Below are positions 24,838-32,682 of a stretch of 64,000 nt of DNA, one piece after another; the stretch's first letter is position 1; every line of letters begins with the position of its first letter. Source of the stretch: Mucilaginibacter sp. Its GTDB lineage: Bacteria; Bacteroidota; Bacteroidia; Sphingobacteriales; Sphingobacteriaceae. The notes beneath the pieces are model-generated. The model had not been told where the DNA came from and searched no databases. It saw only the letters and a program-made list of their open reading frames with translations. Location of the stretch: the NCBI GenBank assembly GCA_030445275.1, contig JAUCSE010000069.1:62001-126000 (forward strand), in the 5' to 3' direction. The translations under genes were made by a program, and so were the position numbers.

Positions 24838-25725
24838 ATGAAAATCACCCTCACAGGATCATTAGGAAATATAAGCAAACCGCTGGCTAAACAATTAATT
24901 GATGCCGGGCACCAGGTAATCATTATCAGTAGCAATCAGGATAAAACAGCAGACATTGAAGCATTAGGTGCAATAGCTGCTATTGGTCTGGTAACAGATG
25001 TAGATTTCCTGACCAAAGCCTTTACCGGGGCCGACGTAGTATATACCATGGTTCCGCCTAATTTTGGTGCATCTAACTTTCGTCAATATGTTGGCGGTAT
25101 CGGTAAAAATTACGCGGAGGCTATTCAGAGATCCGGCGTATCACGGGTAGTTAATTTAAGCAGCATTGGCGCGCATCTTGATGAAGGCACAGGCCCAATC
25201 AAAGGATTGCATGATGTGGAAACTGCACTAAACAAGCTGGAGAATGTAGCTATAAAACATCTTCGCGTGCCATTCTTTTATGTCAATTTTTATGGCAATA
25301 CAGACATGATTCGGCATCAGGGAATCCTGGGTTCAAATTATGATAGCAACACCCGCCTTGTCATGGTTCATCCCGAAGATATCGCAGCTGCAGTGGCCGA
25401 AGAAATCCAGCCCCCCTTTACCGGAAAAAGCGTTCGTTATTTAGTTAGTGACGAACGTACTACCGGCGAAATAGCAACTATTTTAGGCACTGCGATTGGT
25501 AAACCTGAACTGCCCTGGGTTGAGTTTAATGATGAACAAGCTTTTAACGGAATGTTGCAGGCTGGGTTACCAGAAGAAATTGCCCGAAACTTTGTAGAAA
25601 TGGGAACCGCTGTACGCAGTGGAGCATTATGGCGGGACTACGATTTAAACCAACCTACTATTACAGGCAAACGGAAACTGGAAGCATTTGCAAAAGAATT
25701 TGCAATAAAGTTTGCTAATGGTTAA
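24838..25725 (+). CDS. NmrA-like NAD(P)-dependent reductase (QorB/azoreductase type)
   Basis: 295 residues from ATG 24838. The N-terminal Rossmann motif is atypical but clear (ITLTGSLGNISKPLAKQLIDAGHQVIIISSN). RVVNLSSIGAHLDEGTGPIKGLHDVETALN and HLRVPFFYVNFYGN match the NmrA/QorB subgroup of atypical short-chain dehydrogenases, which lack the YxxxK site. These act on quinones or act as redox sensors. The gene is preceded by a strong promoter with an operator for the divergent HxlR regulator. It is followed by a REP-like element. Confidence 0.88.
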   Translation: MKITLTGSLGNISKPLAKQLIDAGHQVIIISSNQDKTADIEALGAIAAIGLVTDVDFLTKAFTGADVVYTMVPPNFGASNFRQYVGGIGKNYAEAIQRSGVSRVVNLSSIGAHLDEGTGPIKGLHDVETALNKLENVAIKHLRVPFFYVNFYGNTDMIRHQGILGSNYDSNTRLVMVHPEDIAAAVAEEIQPPFTGKSVRYLVSDERTTGEIATILGTAIGKPELPWVEFNDEQAFNGMLQAGLPEEIARNFVEMGTAVRSGALWRDYDLNQPTITGKRKLEAFAKEFAIKFANG

Positions 25726-25746
25726 GCGGAAAGCAACCATTAATTT

Positions 25747-25822
25747 GTCATGCTGAACGGAGTGAAGCATCTATTCAACGACAGGCTTGTTGGCGAATAG
25801 ATTCTTCGTTCCTCAGGATGAC
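25747..25822. repeat. REP-like element, family B
   Basis: The left arm is GTCATGC...GCATCT with loop TGAACGGAGTGAA. The right arm on the minus strand is GTCATCC...GAATCT, with one base (GAAT instead of GGAT) breaking the internal pairing. It lies between convergent reductase and acyltransferase genes. Confidence 0.82.
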
Positions 25823-25850
25823 AAACTAAAAACCAGCGGATGTATAACTA

Positions 25851-27008
25851 TTAAATTACCGCTTTTACACCAGGAATTTTTAACAGCAAACTTGCCAACA
25901 GAAATGAACCTATAACTGCTAACGGAGCAACAAACAACAACTTAACAGCCGGATCAACACCCCAAGGTTTTAGTAGTACCGATAAAGAGATCAACACTAA
26001 TGGATGGAAAATATAAACCCCAAAAGCAACTCTTGATAGTTTTTTCAAAAACACCGACTGGCCATTCCATTTTTGTTTGGCAATGCCCAACAGCGCAGTT
26101 ATAATAAATATACCGGTAAATTGCTCCCAGCAGGCATACATTAATGATTGCCAGCACCCATGCCCGCTAAATGTTTCATTAGGGCTGTTTGTAGCAACTT
26201 TAACATAATAAATTACGGGAAAAATAACCACTATCATTATTAAAACCATAACAGAAAATCCCTTACCCGTTTTATAACTAACCTTACTAAGCCATTGCCC
26301 CCTTGATGCTACAATACCCAAAGCAAAAAGGGCTATATATTGCACAAAATGCCCTAACTGAAAACCTACCGGTGCTAGCACCCAGCCAACCGGAAATTCA
26401 CATCTTACCAGATAACTGCCCAAAGCTAGTGTTAATGCAAATAAAATAATCACAAAAGCACCGGGCACTTTCTCTAATGAAAATGGTTTGCTTTTAAATA
26501 GCAGCATAATACCCACATAAAGCAAATTGAATAACAGTAGGGCAGCCACAAACCACAATACCCCAAAATCTATCCAGGGATGAAAACCGCCCAGGTATTG
26601 TATATAGGTAATATCATGACCTTGAGCAAAGCGGTAAACCTGGAAACTCAACACGGGCGATAATATAAAAGAGTAAAATATAAGCGGGATACCTAAGCGT
26701 TTTAACCTATCAGCAATAAAGCGGGTCGGGCCTTTTTTATGATAGGATGATTCCGTAAAGTAGGCCGATATAAAAAAGAAAAAACCCATGAAAAAAGACT
26801 GGTTAGTGGCCACAAACAAAGTCATGAACACCTGTGCTGCAACATTTGTAGTTTTTTCGCTGTAATACCAGCCTCCGGGTGCGCCATAGGTAACAAAGGC
26901 GTGGTGCAAAATCACTAACACCGTAAGCACTACCTTCAGGTTGTCAATATATATTATTTTATCAGTCGATTTATGGTTCGCGGTAACAGATGGTACAATT
27001 TTTTGCAT
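25851..27008 (-). CDS. Acyltransferase family 3 membrane protein
   Basis: 385 residues from ATG 27008 (GTG ACA precede it). About ten membrane segments. The N-terminal YIDNLKVVLTVLVILHHAFVTYG carries the catalytic-type H-H of the OafA/MdoC acyltransferase family, followed by FFFISAYFTESSYHKKGPTRFIADRLKRLGIPL with the conserved R-x-x-R-L-x-x-P. Such enzymes O-acylate surface glycans or glucans. The acceptor cannot be predicted. The gene is monocistronic, converging on the reductase gene. Confidence 0.9.
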   Translation of the reverse strand: MQKIVPSVTANHKSTDKIIYIDNLKVVLTVLVILHHAFVTYGAPGGWYYSEKTTNVAAQVFMTLFVATNQSFFMGFFFFISAYFTESSYHKKGPTRFIADRLKRLGIPLIFYSFILSPVLSFQVYRFAQGHDITYIQYLGGFHPWIDFGVLWFVAALLLFNLLYVGIMLLFKSKPFSLEKVPGAFVIILFALTLALGSYLVRCEFPVGWVLAPVGFQLGHFVQYIALFALGIVASRGQWLSKVSYKTGKGFSVMVLIMIVVIFPVIYYVKVATNSPNETFSGHGCWQSLMYACWEQFTGIFIITALLGIAKQKWNGQSVFLKKLSRVAFGVYIFHPLVLISLSVLLKPWGVDPAVKLLFVAPLAVIGSFLLASLLLKIPGVKAVI

Positions 27009-27084
27009 TGTCACAGGTTAAGTTAGGTTCAAATACATCTATAAGGATGCATTTTTTACGGATACGTTACACCTGTTAATAAAT

Positions 27085-27804
27085 TTATTTGATCAATTGA
27101 CCCGCTTTACGCTCTTCGGGGGTTAGTTTTAGGAATTTTTTATAGCTGGCATCAAGGTAGGTGGTGAGGCTAAATTCAGGGCTGGTATAGGTTTTAACCG
27201 ATGGAATATAGAGCAGTATAAAATTATTCATATCATCGCCGGTTAAGGGCACATATTTGGTTAAATTATCAGGACTAAAAACCTCGGTTATTTCATCTTG
27301 CACTTGTTGGCTCTGTATAAATTCTCCTTCCTTTTTACGTTTCTTATCATCTTTTGTCCAATAGTGCAGCCTGAGTGCAACACCACCCTTGTAATAACCC
27401 GTTTTGGGATCGCGCTGGTAAACCATCGTTTGCCCGTGAAAATCAGGATCCTTATAGCCGCTTGCAGGCGCTTTGATCTCAGTGCCGTTTACTTTTACCT
27501 CCTCAAGCGAGGTTTGTTTTGGCGTTAAAAACACTTCCCGCCCCAGTAAGTTGGTGAGCAATACAGTATCTGGCCGGTAAAAGGCACCTGTAAATACCAG
27601 CAGGTCACCCGTTTTTGCCGGAATGCTGAACCTTCCGAGTTTATCGGTCACAACCACTTTAGTGGTAGTCTTATTTTCAATCTGGATACCTTCTAATACT
27701 ACGCGGGTCTTGTTTTCCAACACAGTACCATTCTGCATACCTTGCGCACAGGCAACAGATGTGATAACACAACCAATAAAAACCAAAAGCAGGTAACGGA
27801 GCAT
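27085..27804 (-). CDS. Secreted protein with carboxypeptidase-like regulatory (Ig-like) domain
   Basis: 239 residues from ATG 27804 with a Sec signal (MLRYLLLVFIGCVITSVACAQ). Residues about 24-95 form a carboxypeptidase D regulatory-like beta domain: GTVLENKTRVVLEGIQIENKTTTKVVVTDKLGRFSIPAKTGDLLVFTGAFYRPDTVLL. This domain is usually the N-terminal extension of SusC-type receptors, but here it is followed by about 140 residues without a receptor domain. Function is unknown. The start lies 3 nt from a -7 box, so the message may be leaderless. Confidence 0.82.
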   Translation of the reverse strand: MLRYLLLVFIGCVITSVACAQGMQNGTVLENKTRVVLEGIQIENKTTTKVVVTDKLGRFSIPAKTGDLLVFTGAFYRPDTVLLTNLLGREVFLTPKQTSLEEVKVNGTEIKAPASGYKDPDFHGQTMVYQRDPKTGYYKGGVALRLHYWTKDDKKRKKEGEFIQSQQVQDEITEVFSPDNLTKYVPLTGDDMNNFILLYIPSVKTYTSPEFSLTTYLDASYKKFLKLTPEERKAGQLIK

Positions 27805-27807
27805 TTG

Positions 27808-27837
27808 CAAAAATAATCAGAAGATGCGGTTCACCAA
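27808..27837 (-). promoter_or_regulatory. Putative promoter giving a near-leaderless transcript
   Basis: On the minus strand TTG (27835-27837), a 19-nt spacer and TATTTTTG (27808-27815) match the Bacteroidota consensus. Only CAA separates the box from the ATG at 27804, so transcription should begin at or very near the start codon. Confidence 0.5.
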
Positions 27838-27887
27838 TTATTGGCTATCTTTTTTTAACTAAAATTAACATTTAGTATCAAATAAAA

Positions 27888-27910
27888 GGGTGCCCCAATG
27901 AGGGGCACCC
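27888..27910 (-). terminator. Rho-independent-type terminator of the large SPFH gene
   Basis: GGGTGCCCC (27888-27896) pairs perfectly with GGGGCACCC (27902-27910) around a 5-nt loop. On the minus strand a T-rich stretch (TTTTATTTGATAC) follows the stem. It lies 26 nt past the stop of the SPFH gene at 27936. Confidence 0.85.
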
Positions 27911-27935
27911 GGGTGATAGGTATTAGGTATAAAAA

Positions 27936-29855
27936 TTATTCAATATCAATTCGCTTGTCGTTACCACTCTCCTTTTTATGCGGGGTTTCTTTTCCCTTAG
28001 CAGCTTCATTCTGTAGTTTTTTCAGCATTTCGCTGCCTATCAGGGCATCTATCATACCATTGCCGCCGCCGTCTTTACCGCTCACCAATATTTCAGGTAC
28101 CAACTTGATGCCGTTGCTGGCCAGGGCTTCGGCTACGCGTACAATGGCATATTGTTCGGTACCCATGGCCTCAGTTTTTTGTTTGGTTACTTCCGCTTCG
28201 GCCATACCTATGGCCTTGATCTTGGCGCCTTCGGCAACACCATTCACTTCGGTGGCATTGGCATCGGCCTTGGCGTTCACTGTTTTAGCTTCGGCATCGG
28301 CCCTGGCAATGGTGATCCTTACTTCGGCATCAGCTTTAGCGTTGATGGTTTTTGCTTCAGCCTCACCACGTGAAGCTGCAACTTTTGAGGCAGCCATCTG
28401 GGTATTGATCTCCACCTGGCGGGTTGATTTTACTACCTCGGGCTGCATATCGGCACCGGCGCGGGCGCTTTCAAATTCCTTACGTTCAATTTGCGCGTGG
28501 CGTTGTATCTCATAAGTCATCTTCTCCTCTTCGGCCAGTTTACGGTCGGTAAGGGTTTTCATCAGCGCAGCAGGTGGCACTATATCACCTATCAGCGTAT
28601 CCACTCCAATTACGTTATAGGTTGTCAACACCGCGCCTATATGATCGCGGGCATCGCTTTGCCTTTGGATACGATTGGCCAAAAAGCCGATCACATCACT
28701 CTTTTGTGCCGAGTTACGGAAATAGTTGGCAATAGTAGGCTCCAATACCTGCGATACCAAGTTTTTCATTTTACCAAAACGGGCAATTACCTTTGGAGCC
28801 TCGTTACGTGGCACATGGATGATCTGTGACACATCTAAATTGAACGTAAAACCATCAGATGACCTTACCGTAATGGTACACAGATTTTTATCCAGCTCAT
28901 GCGCTTCGGTACGACTATCGGCCCAGTTAAGTACAATGTTGGTTGTTGGTACAATTTCAACCGCATGGGTGTAAATGTTAATAGGGTGCTTACCCGGATC
29001 AAGTGGATCTTCCCAAACACCTTTTTGACCCCGATGAACAATGTTACCGTGTTTAAAAGCATCACCACTGGTATCTTTACCCTCAGGGCCAACAAAGGAG
29101 TTTACCACACCTACATAACCAATAGGTATATAGGTCATATCAACCTGTTCAACAATTACAAACCAGGGGTTCAGGTAATAAGTACCGGCCAATATCACAT
29201 CCTCCTGCAAGCCCTTACGGCCGCCGGCATTAATAAACGCTATAGGATCCTGGTAGTTTTTATGTCCCGAAACCGATTCGCCGGCAATCTCACCTTTATC
29301 CAGCGGCTCACCATCAAGGGTGGTTACTATACCCACCTTGTTTTCGTGTATCTGCGTAATGGGCACCATCTCAATTTCAAACAAAAAGGTGTTGATACGA
29401 TAACTACCCGGGGTAAGGAATGCCGCCTGCGGTCCTTTTTGTCCGTTGTTATCCAGGAAAGCGATGGCATTCTGAAACTTATCACAGTCAACAGGTTTAC
29501 CCAGCACACGGCCGGTATCCAATATTGCTCCATCTTTTGCTTTTACCAATCCAAGCTTATTCTGCTCAATAATGGTAAACGGTTCCATGGTAATACCATA
29601 TTGCCATGGCCACATTCCCCAATACAAGCCCGGTGCCAGGGCTTTGGCCTGCATACCGGCTTCACCGTTAATGGCAATAATACGTCCATCGGGCAGGCGC
29701 GATTTGCCCGACAAGGTGAACTTTTTGACCACCAAACCAATACGGTTATCCGGCACGATGACCATACCGAAAAACACACGCAAAACAAATTTGTACATCA
29801 TCAAAATCAGGATGACAGGCACAGCCCACCAAAACATCATAATTAGATTGTTCAT
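27936..29855 (-). CDS. Large SPFH (flotillin/stomatin-like) protein with four N-terminal repeats
   Basis: 639 residues. One N-terminal membrane segment (about 8-32) is followed by four related modules: residues about 38-97, 98-170, 172-244 and 246-308. Modules 2 and 3 align well (NKLGLVKAKDGAILDTG with NKVGIVTTLDGEPLDKG; PGSYRINTFLFEIEMVP with AGTYYLNPWFVIVEQVD), each ending in a G-x-Y-x-x-N strand. An SPFH domain covers about 310-440 (RSSDGFTFNLDVSQIIHVPRNEAP), then a long Ala/Glu/Lys coiled coil to about 570 with the near-repeat EAKTINAKADA/EAKTVNAKADA. The order of beta repeats, SPFH shoulder and helix resembles major vault protein; an ordinary flotillin has no such repeats. It probably forms large membrane-bound oligomers. 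Confidence 0.88.
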   Translation of the reverse strand: MNNLIMMFWWAVPVILILMMYKFVLRVFFGMVIVPDNRIGLVVKKFTLSGKSRLPDGRIIAINGEAGMQAKALAPGLYWGMWPWQYGITMEPFTIIEQNKLGLVKAKDGAILDTGRVLGKPVDCDKFQNAIAFLDNNGQKGPQAAFLTPGSYRINTFLFEIEMVPITQIHENKVGIVTTLDGEPLDKGEIAGESVSGHKNYQDPIAFINAGGRKGLQEDVILAGTYYLNPWFVIVEQVDMTYIPIGYVGVVNSFVGPEGKDTSGDAFKHGNIVHRGQKGVWEDPLDPGKHPINIYTHAVEIVPTTNIVLNWADSRTEAHELDKNLCTITVRSSDGFTFNLDVSQIIHVPRNEAPKVIARFGKMKNLVSQVLEPTIANYFRNSAQKSDVIGFLANRIQRQSDARDHIGAVLTTYNVIGVDTLIGDIVPPAALMKTLTDRKLAEEEKMTYEIQRHAQIERKEFESARAGADMQPEVVKSTRQVEINTQMAASKVAASRGEAEAKTINAKADAEVRITIARADAEAKTVNAKADANATEVNGVAEGAKIKAIGMAEAEVTKQKTEAMGTEQYAIVRVAEALASNGIKLVPEILVSGKDGGGNGMIDALIGSEMLKKLQNEAAKGKETPHKKESGNDKRIDIE

Positions 29856-30273
29856 TTTTTTAAAGATTTAAGTATTTGATTTTTTTAACGGAACCCTTAA
29901 GGTGCGGGCCCTCACAATAACTTATAGCTTAACTGGATTGGAGTACCTCGGCTATATAGTGTCATTAAGACGGTTGTAATTTCAGGATGTTACAACCTTT
30001 TTTAAAAATATTTTTTGGTGGGTGATTTTGTTCTGAACCGGGATTCATTGGATTTCTCACGGGTTAATTTTCATTGGTGTTCAAGAGGGCTTCGCCGTTA
30101 AAGGATTAATAGGATTTTGATCAACTTAACATAATGTCCTTTTGCCTTTTGCCTTTTGCCTTTTGCCTTTTGCCTTTTGCCTTTTGCCTTTTGCCTTTTG
30201 CCTTTTGCCTTTTGCCTTTTGCCTTTTGCCTTTTGCCTTTAATTATATAGCTTAGATAAACTTTTATGCTATC
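29856..30273. other. Intergenic region with heptamer repeat, no gene seen
   Basis: The 418 nt between the divergent SPFH and lipoprotein genes hold no supported gene. The dominant feature is the heptanucleotide array at 30138-30240. The remainder is AT-rich, with no convincing promoter of the TAnnTTTG type. Confidence 0.5.
30138..30240. repeat. Heptanucleotide tandem repeat (CCTTTTG)n
   Basis: The unit CCTTTTG is repeated 14 times without error, plus five further bases, covering 103 nt. It ends 33 nt upstream of the ATG of a lipoprotein gene. Degenerate words of the same flavour (TTTTGTCTTTTGTCC) occur on the other side of that gene at about 30735-30766. Perfect arrays of this kind change length by slippage. 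Confidence 0.97.
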
Positions 30274-30681
30274 ATGAAAACTTACAGCTTTTTATTATTT
30301 GCGGTCGTATTGTTCCTAATAACATCATGTAAACCTTCGGTTACTACAGCGGCGCTTACGGGTAAATGGAAATATGTGAAAATCGAGCATCCAAATGCCA
30401 GTCCGCCTGATACAGTGAAAAAAGCTGAACTGGATGAAGCGGTCCCTTATATTCAGTTTACACCCGAAATGAAATATCTGATTGTATGGGGTGGTAAGTT
30501 TTTATCACATGGAACTTTTACCCTTAATGGCAGCAATATGAATGTAAAAGAAGTACTACCCGATGGTAAAACTCGCGATTTTGTTTTTTATGTATCGGAA
30601 CTGACTGATGACAAAATCATTTTTGAAAGCACTGGTGTAGATGGCTCCAAGGTTACGGCTTTAAGAGCGAGTAAGTTTTAA
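30274..30681 (+). CDS. Small lipocalin-like lipoprotein
   Basis: 135 residues with a lipoprotein signal (MKTYSFLLFAVVLFLITSC; lipobox ITSC). The mature part begins with LTGKWKYVKIEHP and continues with alternating strands (YIQFTPEMKYLIVWGG, GTFTLNGSNMNVKEV, KIIFESTGVDGSKVTALR), the pattern of lipocalin-like small lipoproteins common in Bacteroidota, in which G-x-W opens the barrel. Ligand and function are unknown. The heptamer array ending 33 nt before the ATG could affect its expression. Confidence 0.75.
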   Translation: MKTYSFLLFAVVLFLITSCKPSVTTAALTGKWKYVKIEHPNASPPDTVKKAELDEAVPYIQFTPEMKYLIVWGGKFLSHGTFTLNGSNMNVKEVLPDGKTRDFVFYVSELTDDKIIFESTGVDGSKVTALRASKF

Positions 30682-30843
30682 AGGAAGTTCAGAGTAGTGA
30701 GTAGTGAGTAGTGCAGGAAAAAACGCAAGTATTTTTTGTTTTGTCTTTTGTCCTTTATCTTTTGTCTAATAATCCAAAAATATTTTATCCAAGAAAGGTG
30801 ATATATCCGTTATAATTTACACATAGTAATAAACAGTAAAACA

Positions 30844-31389
30844 ATGGATGCAGTTAATTTAGAAGAGCAGGCTGCAAAAAGGCAGCAACTTTTTATAGCG
30901 CTATATCAAAAGGTTTTCCCGGCTGTGGCCAAATACGTGAGCAAACATGGTGGCTCATTTGATGAAGCTAAGGATGTATTTCAAGATGCGCTGGTAAGCT
31001 ATTACGAAAAAATCAGATCGGCTGATGCGGCTATTAACAGCAGCGAAGGAGCTTATATTTATGGCACCGCCAGGTATTTATGGATCAAACGTTACAAGGA
31101 GAATAACCAAACCACGCTGTTGGATAATAATTACATAATAAATATAGCCGACGAGCCAGATACAACCCTGGCCGAAGATAAACTCTTAACCTTTTTATCA
31201 ACTACCGGTAAACGCTGTATGGAATTGCTCCGCTCCTTTTACTATGATCAGTTACCCATGACCAAAGTGGCGCAGCTGTTCGGTTTTTCGGGGGTACGCT
31301 CGGCAACGGTACAGAAATATAAGTGTATTGAAAAAGTAAGGGAAACGGTTAAACAAAAAGCATTAACGTATGAGGACTTCCTTGAATAA
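30844..31389 (+). CDS. Sigma-70 family (ECF-like) RNA polymerase sigma factor
   Basis: 181 residues. Region 2 is seen in FPAVAKYVSKHGGSFDEAKDVFQDALVSYYEKI and EGAYIYGTARYLWIKRYKENN (DxxQ-like D-V-F-Q-D motif). Region 4 is less typical: GKRCMELLRSFYYDQLPMTKVAQLFGFSGVRSATVQKYKCIEKVRETV, which keeps the helix-turn-helix with the ATVQKYKCIEKVR recognition part. No anti-sigma gene of the FecR type follows; instead a 90-residue unknown protein overlaps its end by 20 nt and a ClpP-like protease comes next. A regulatory link to proteolysis is inference only. Confidence 0.87.
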   Translation: MDAVNLEEQAAKRQQLFIALYQKVFPAVAKYVSKHGGSFDEAKDVFQDALVSYYEKIRSADAAINSSEGAYIYGTARYLWIKRYKENNQTTLLDNNYIINIADEPDTTLAEDKLLTFLSTTGKRCMELLRSFYYDQLPMTKVAQLFGFSGVRSATVQKYKCIEKVRETVKQKALTYEDFLE

Positions 31390-31642
31390 GATAGCACAGA
31401 TAGAGGCGCATCTGCTCAAAAAGGAAAATCCCGCTGATGCCCTGCTGTTTGATGCTAAAATACTACTCGATAATGAACTGCAAACTCATGTATCGCAGCA
31501 GCAGCAGGTTTATGGCCTGGTAAAGCGGTATAGTCGCAAACAATTAAAACAGGAGATAGAAGTTGTACATCTGCAATTATTCACCCAGCCTGAGTATTTG
31601 AGTTTCAGGCAAAAAATAGCCCGTATATTTTTAAACAGGTAA
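31370..31642 (+). CDS. Small hypothetical protein coupled to the sigma factor
   Basis: 90 residues, helical and charged with no signal or membrane segment (NKIAQIEAHLLKKENPADALLFDAKILLDNELQTHVSQQQQVYGLVKRYSRKQLKQEIEVVHLQLF). The ATG lies inside the sigma gene, overlapping by 20 nt, which implies translational coupling. I do not recognise a family. Its place between a sigma factor and a protease would fit an anti-sigma or adaptor role, but nothing in the sequence proves it; it lacks the membrane segment of usual Bacteroidota anti-sigma factors. Confidence 0.65.
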   Translation: MRTSLNKIAQIEAHLLKKENPADALLFDAKILLDNELQTHVSQQQQVYGLVKRYSRKQLKQEIEVVHLQLFTQPEYLSFRQKIARIFLNR

Positions 31643-31673
31643 GCAAAATCATTACCTAAAACCCAACATTTTT

Positions 31674-32357
31674 ATGAATATCGATAAACAGGAATTCCGC
31701 AAATATGCGGTCATGCACCATGCTATTGCCGGTTCGCGGGTAGATAGTTTTATTTCAGGAGTCGAAAAAAGTGCCCTCCCCACAGCCATGACACCTTATA
31801 TAACCGAGGAGCGCGAAATGCGTGTGGCCCAGATGGATGTATTCTCGCGCCTCATGATGGATCGTATCATCTTCCTCGGTCAGGCAGTTGATGAGAATGT
31901 AGCCAATATTATACAGGCACAGTTGCTGTTCCTGCAATCAACCGATGCCAAAAAGGATATACAGATGTATATCAACTCTCCCGGTGGTTCGGTATATGCA
32001 GGCCTCGGCATTTATGATACCATGCACTTTATAAGTCCGGATGTAGCTACTATATGTACAGGAATAGCGTTATCCATGGGCGCGGTATTATTGTGCGGCG
32101 GGGCTGCGGGCAAACGTGCCGCGCTGAGCCATTCGCGGGTAATGTTGCACCAGCCATCAGGCGGGGTACAGGGTATGGCATCGGATATTGAAATAACCGC
32201 CCGCGAAGTATTGAAATTAAAGCAGGAACTTTATGAAATACTGGCCAAACACAGTGGTCAGACTTATGAAAAAGTACACACCGTATCAGACCGTGATTAC
32301 TGGATGATTGCCAGCGAAGCCAAAGAGTTTGGGATTATTGATGAAGTGTTGGCTTAG
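31674..32357 (+). CDS. clpP: ClpP-type ATP-dependent Clp protease proteolytic subunit
   Basis: 227 residues. The catalytic triad is intact: S134 in TGIALSMGAVLL, H159 in RVMLHQPSGG and D208 in VSDRDYWM. INSPGGSVYAGLGIYDTM is the substrate-binding strand. The first 65 residues are longer than in E. coli ClpP, as usual for Bacteroidota. ClpP forms two heptameric rings that degrade proteins fed by ClpX or ClpA. No clpX or tig is adjacent; instead the gene follows a sigma factor and a 90-residue protein by 31 nt, so it may be either the main clpP or an additional copy. Confidence 0.9.
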   Translation: MNIDKQEFRKYAVMHHAIAGSRVDSFISGVEKSALPTAMTPYITEEREMRVAQMDVFSRLMMDRIIFLGQAVDENVANIIQAQLLFLQSTDAKKDIQMYINSPGGSVYAGLGIYDTMHFISPDVATICTGIALSMGAVLLCGGAAGKRAALSHSRVMLHQPSGGVQGMASDIEITAREVLKLKQELYEILAKHSGQTYEKVHTVSDRDYWMIASEAKEFGIIDEVLA

Positions 32358-32682
32358 GGACTATTGGACGGAAGGATTTTTGGACGAAGGACGGAAAGAT
32401 AAAGGACTAAGAAAACCTCAGCAACTTGCGCTCGTCTGTGACCACAGGTGTTGGGAAAACAAAAAGGAGTGTCATCGAACGAGGAACGAGGAGAAATCTT
32501 ATGCGATTAGCAATTAAAGCTTTGCATTACGTATAAGGTTTCTCTTTCGCCCCCTGCCTCTGCCGCCCCTGCTCTATCGATAAATGACAATTTTTTTAGA
32601 AATTTAATCTTACCAACATCTGTGGTCACAGACGAGCGCAAGAAAGTCCTATATCTTTCGTCCAAAAATCCTTCATCCAAAC
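32357..32682. repeat. Triple-nested palindromic word element
   Basis: The whole gap between clpP and the convergent exporter gene is one nested palindrome. The outer arms carry TTTTTGGACGAAGGACGGAA (about 32378) against TTTCGTCCAAAAATCCTTCA (about 32656). The middle 23-nt arms, 32425-32447 and 32620-32642, are perfect complements (core GCTCGTCTGTGACCACAG). The inner arms, GAGGAGAAATCTTATGCG near 32489 and CGTATAAGGTTTCTC near 32530, pair imperfectly. No gene is visible. Confidence 0.85.

Noticed and set aside
28899..29846. A 315-residue open frame on the plus strand, antisense to the large SPFH gene
   Set aside because: It mirrors the codon structure of the SPFH gene, has no recognisable domain, and the opposite frame has clear SPFH and repeat signatures.
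30138..30240. Possible CRISPR array
   Set aside because: The unit is a 7-nt direct tandem without spacers, so it is a microsatellite.
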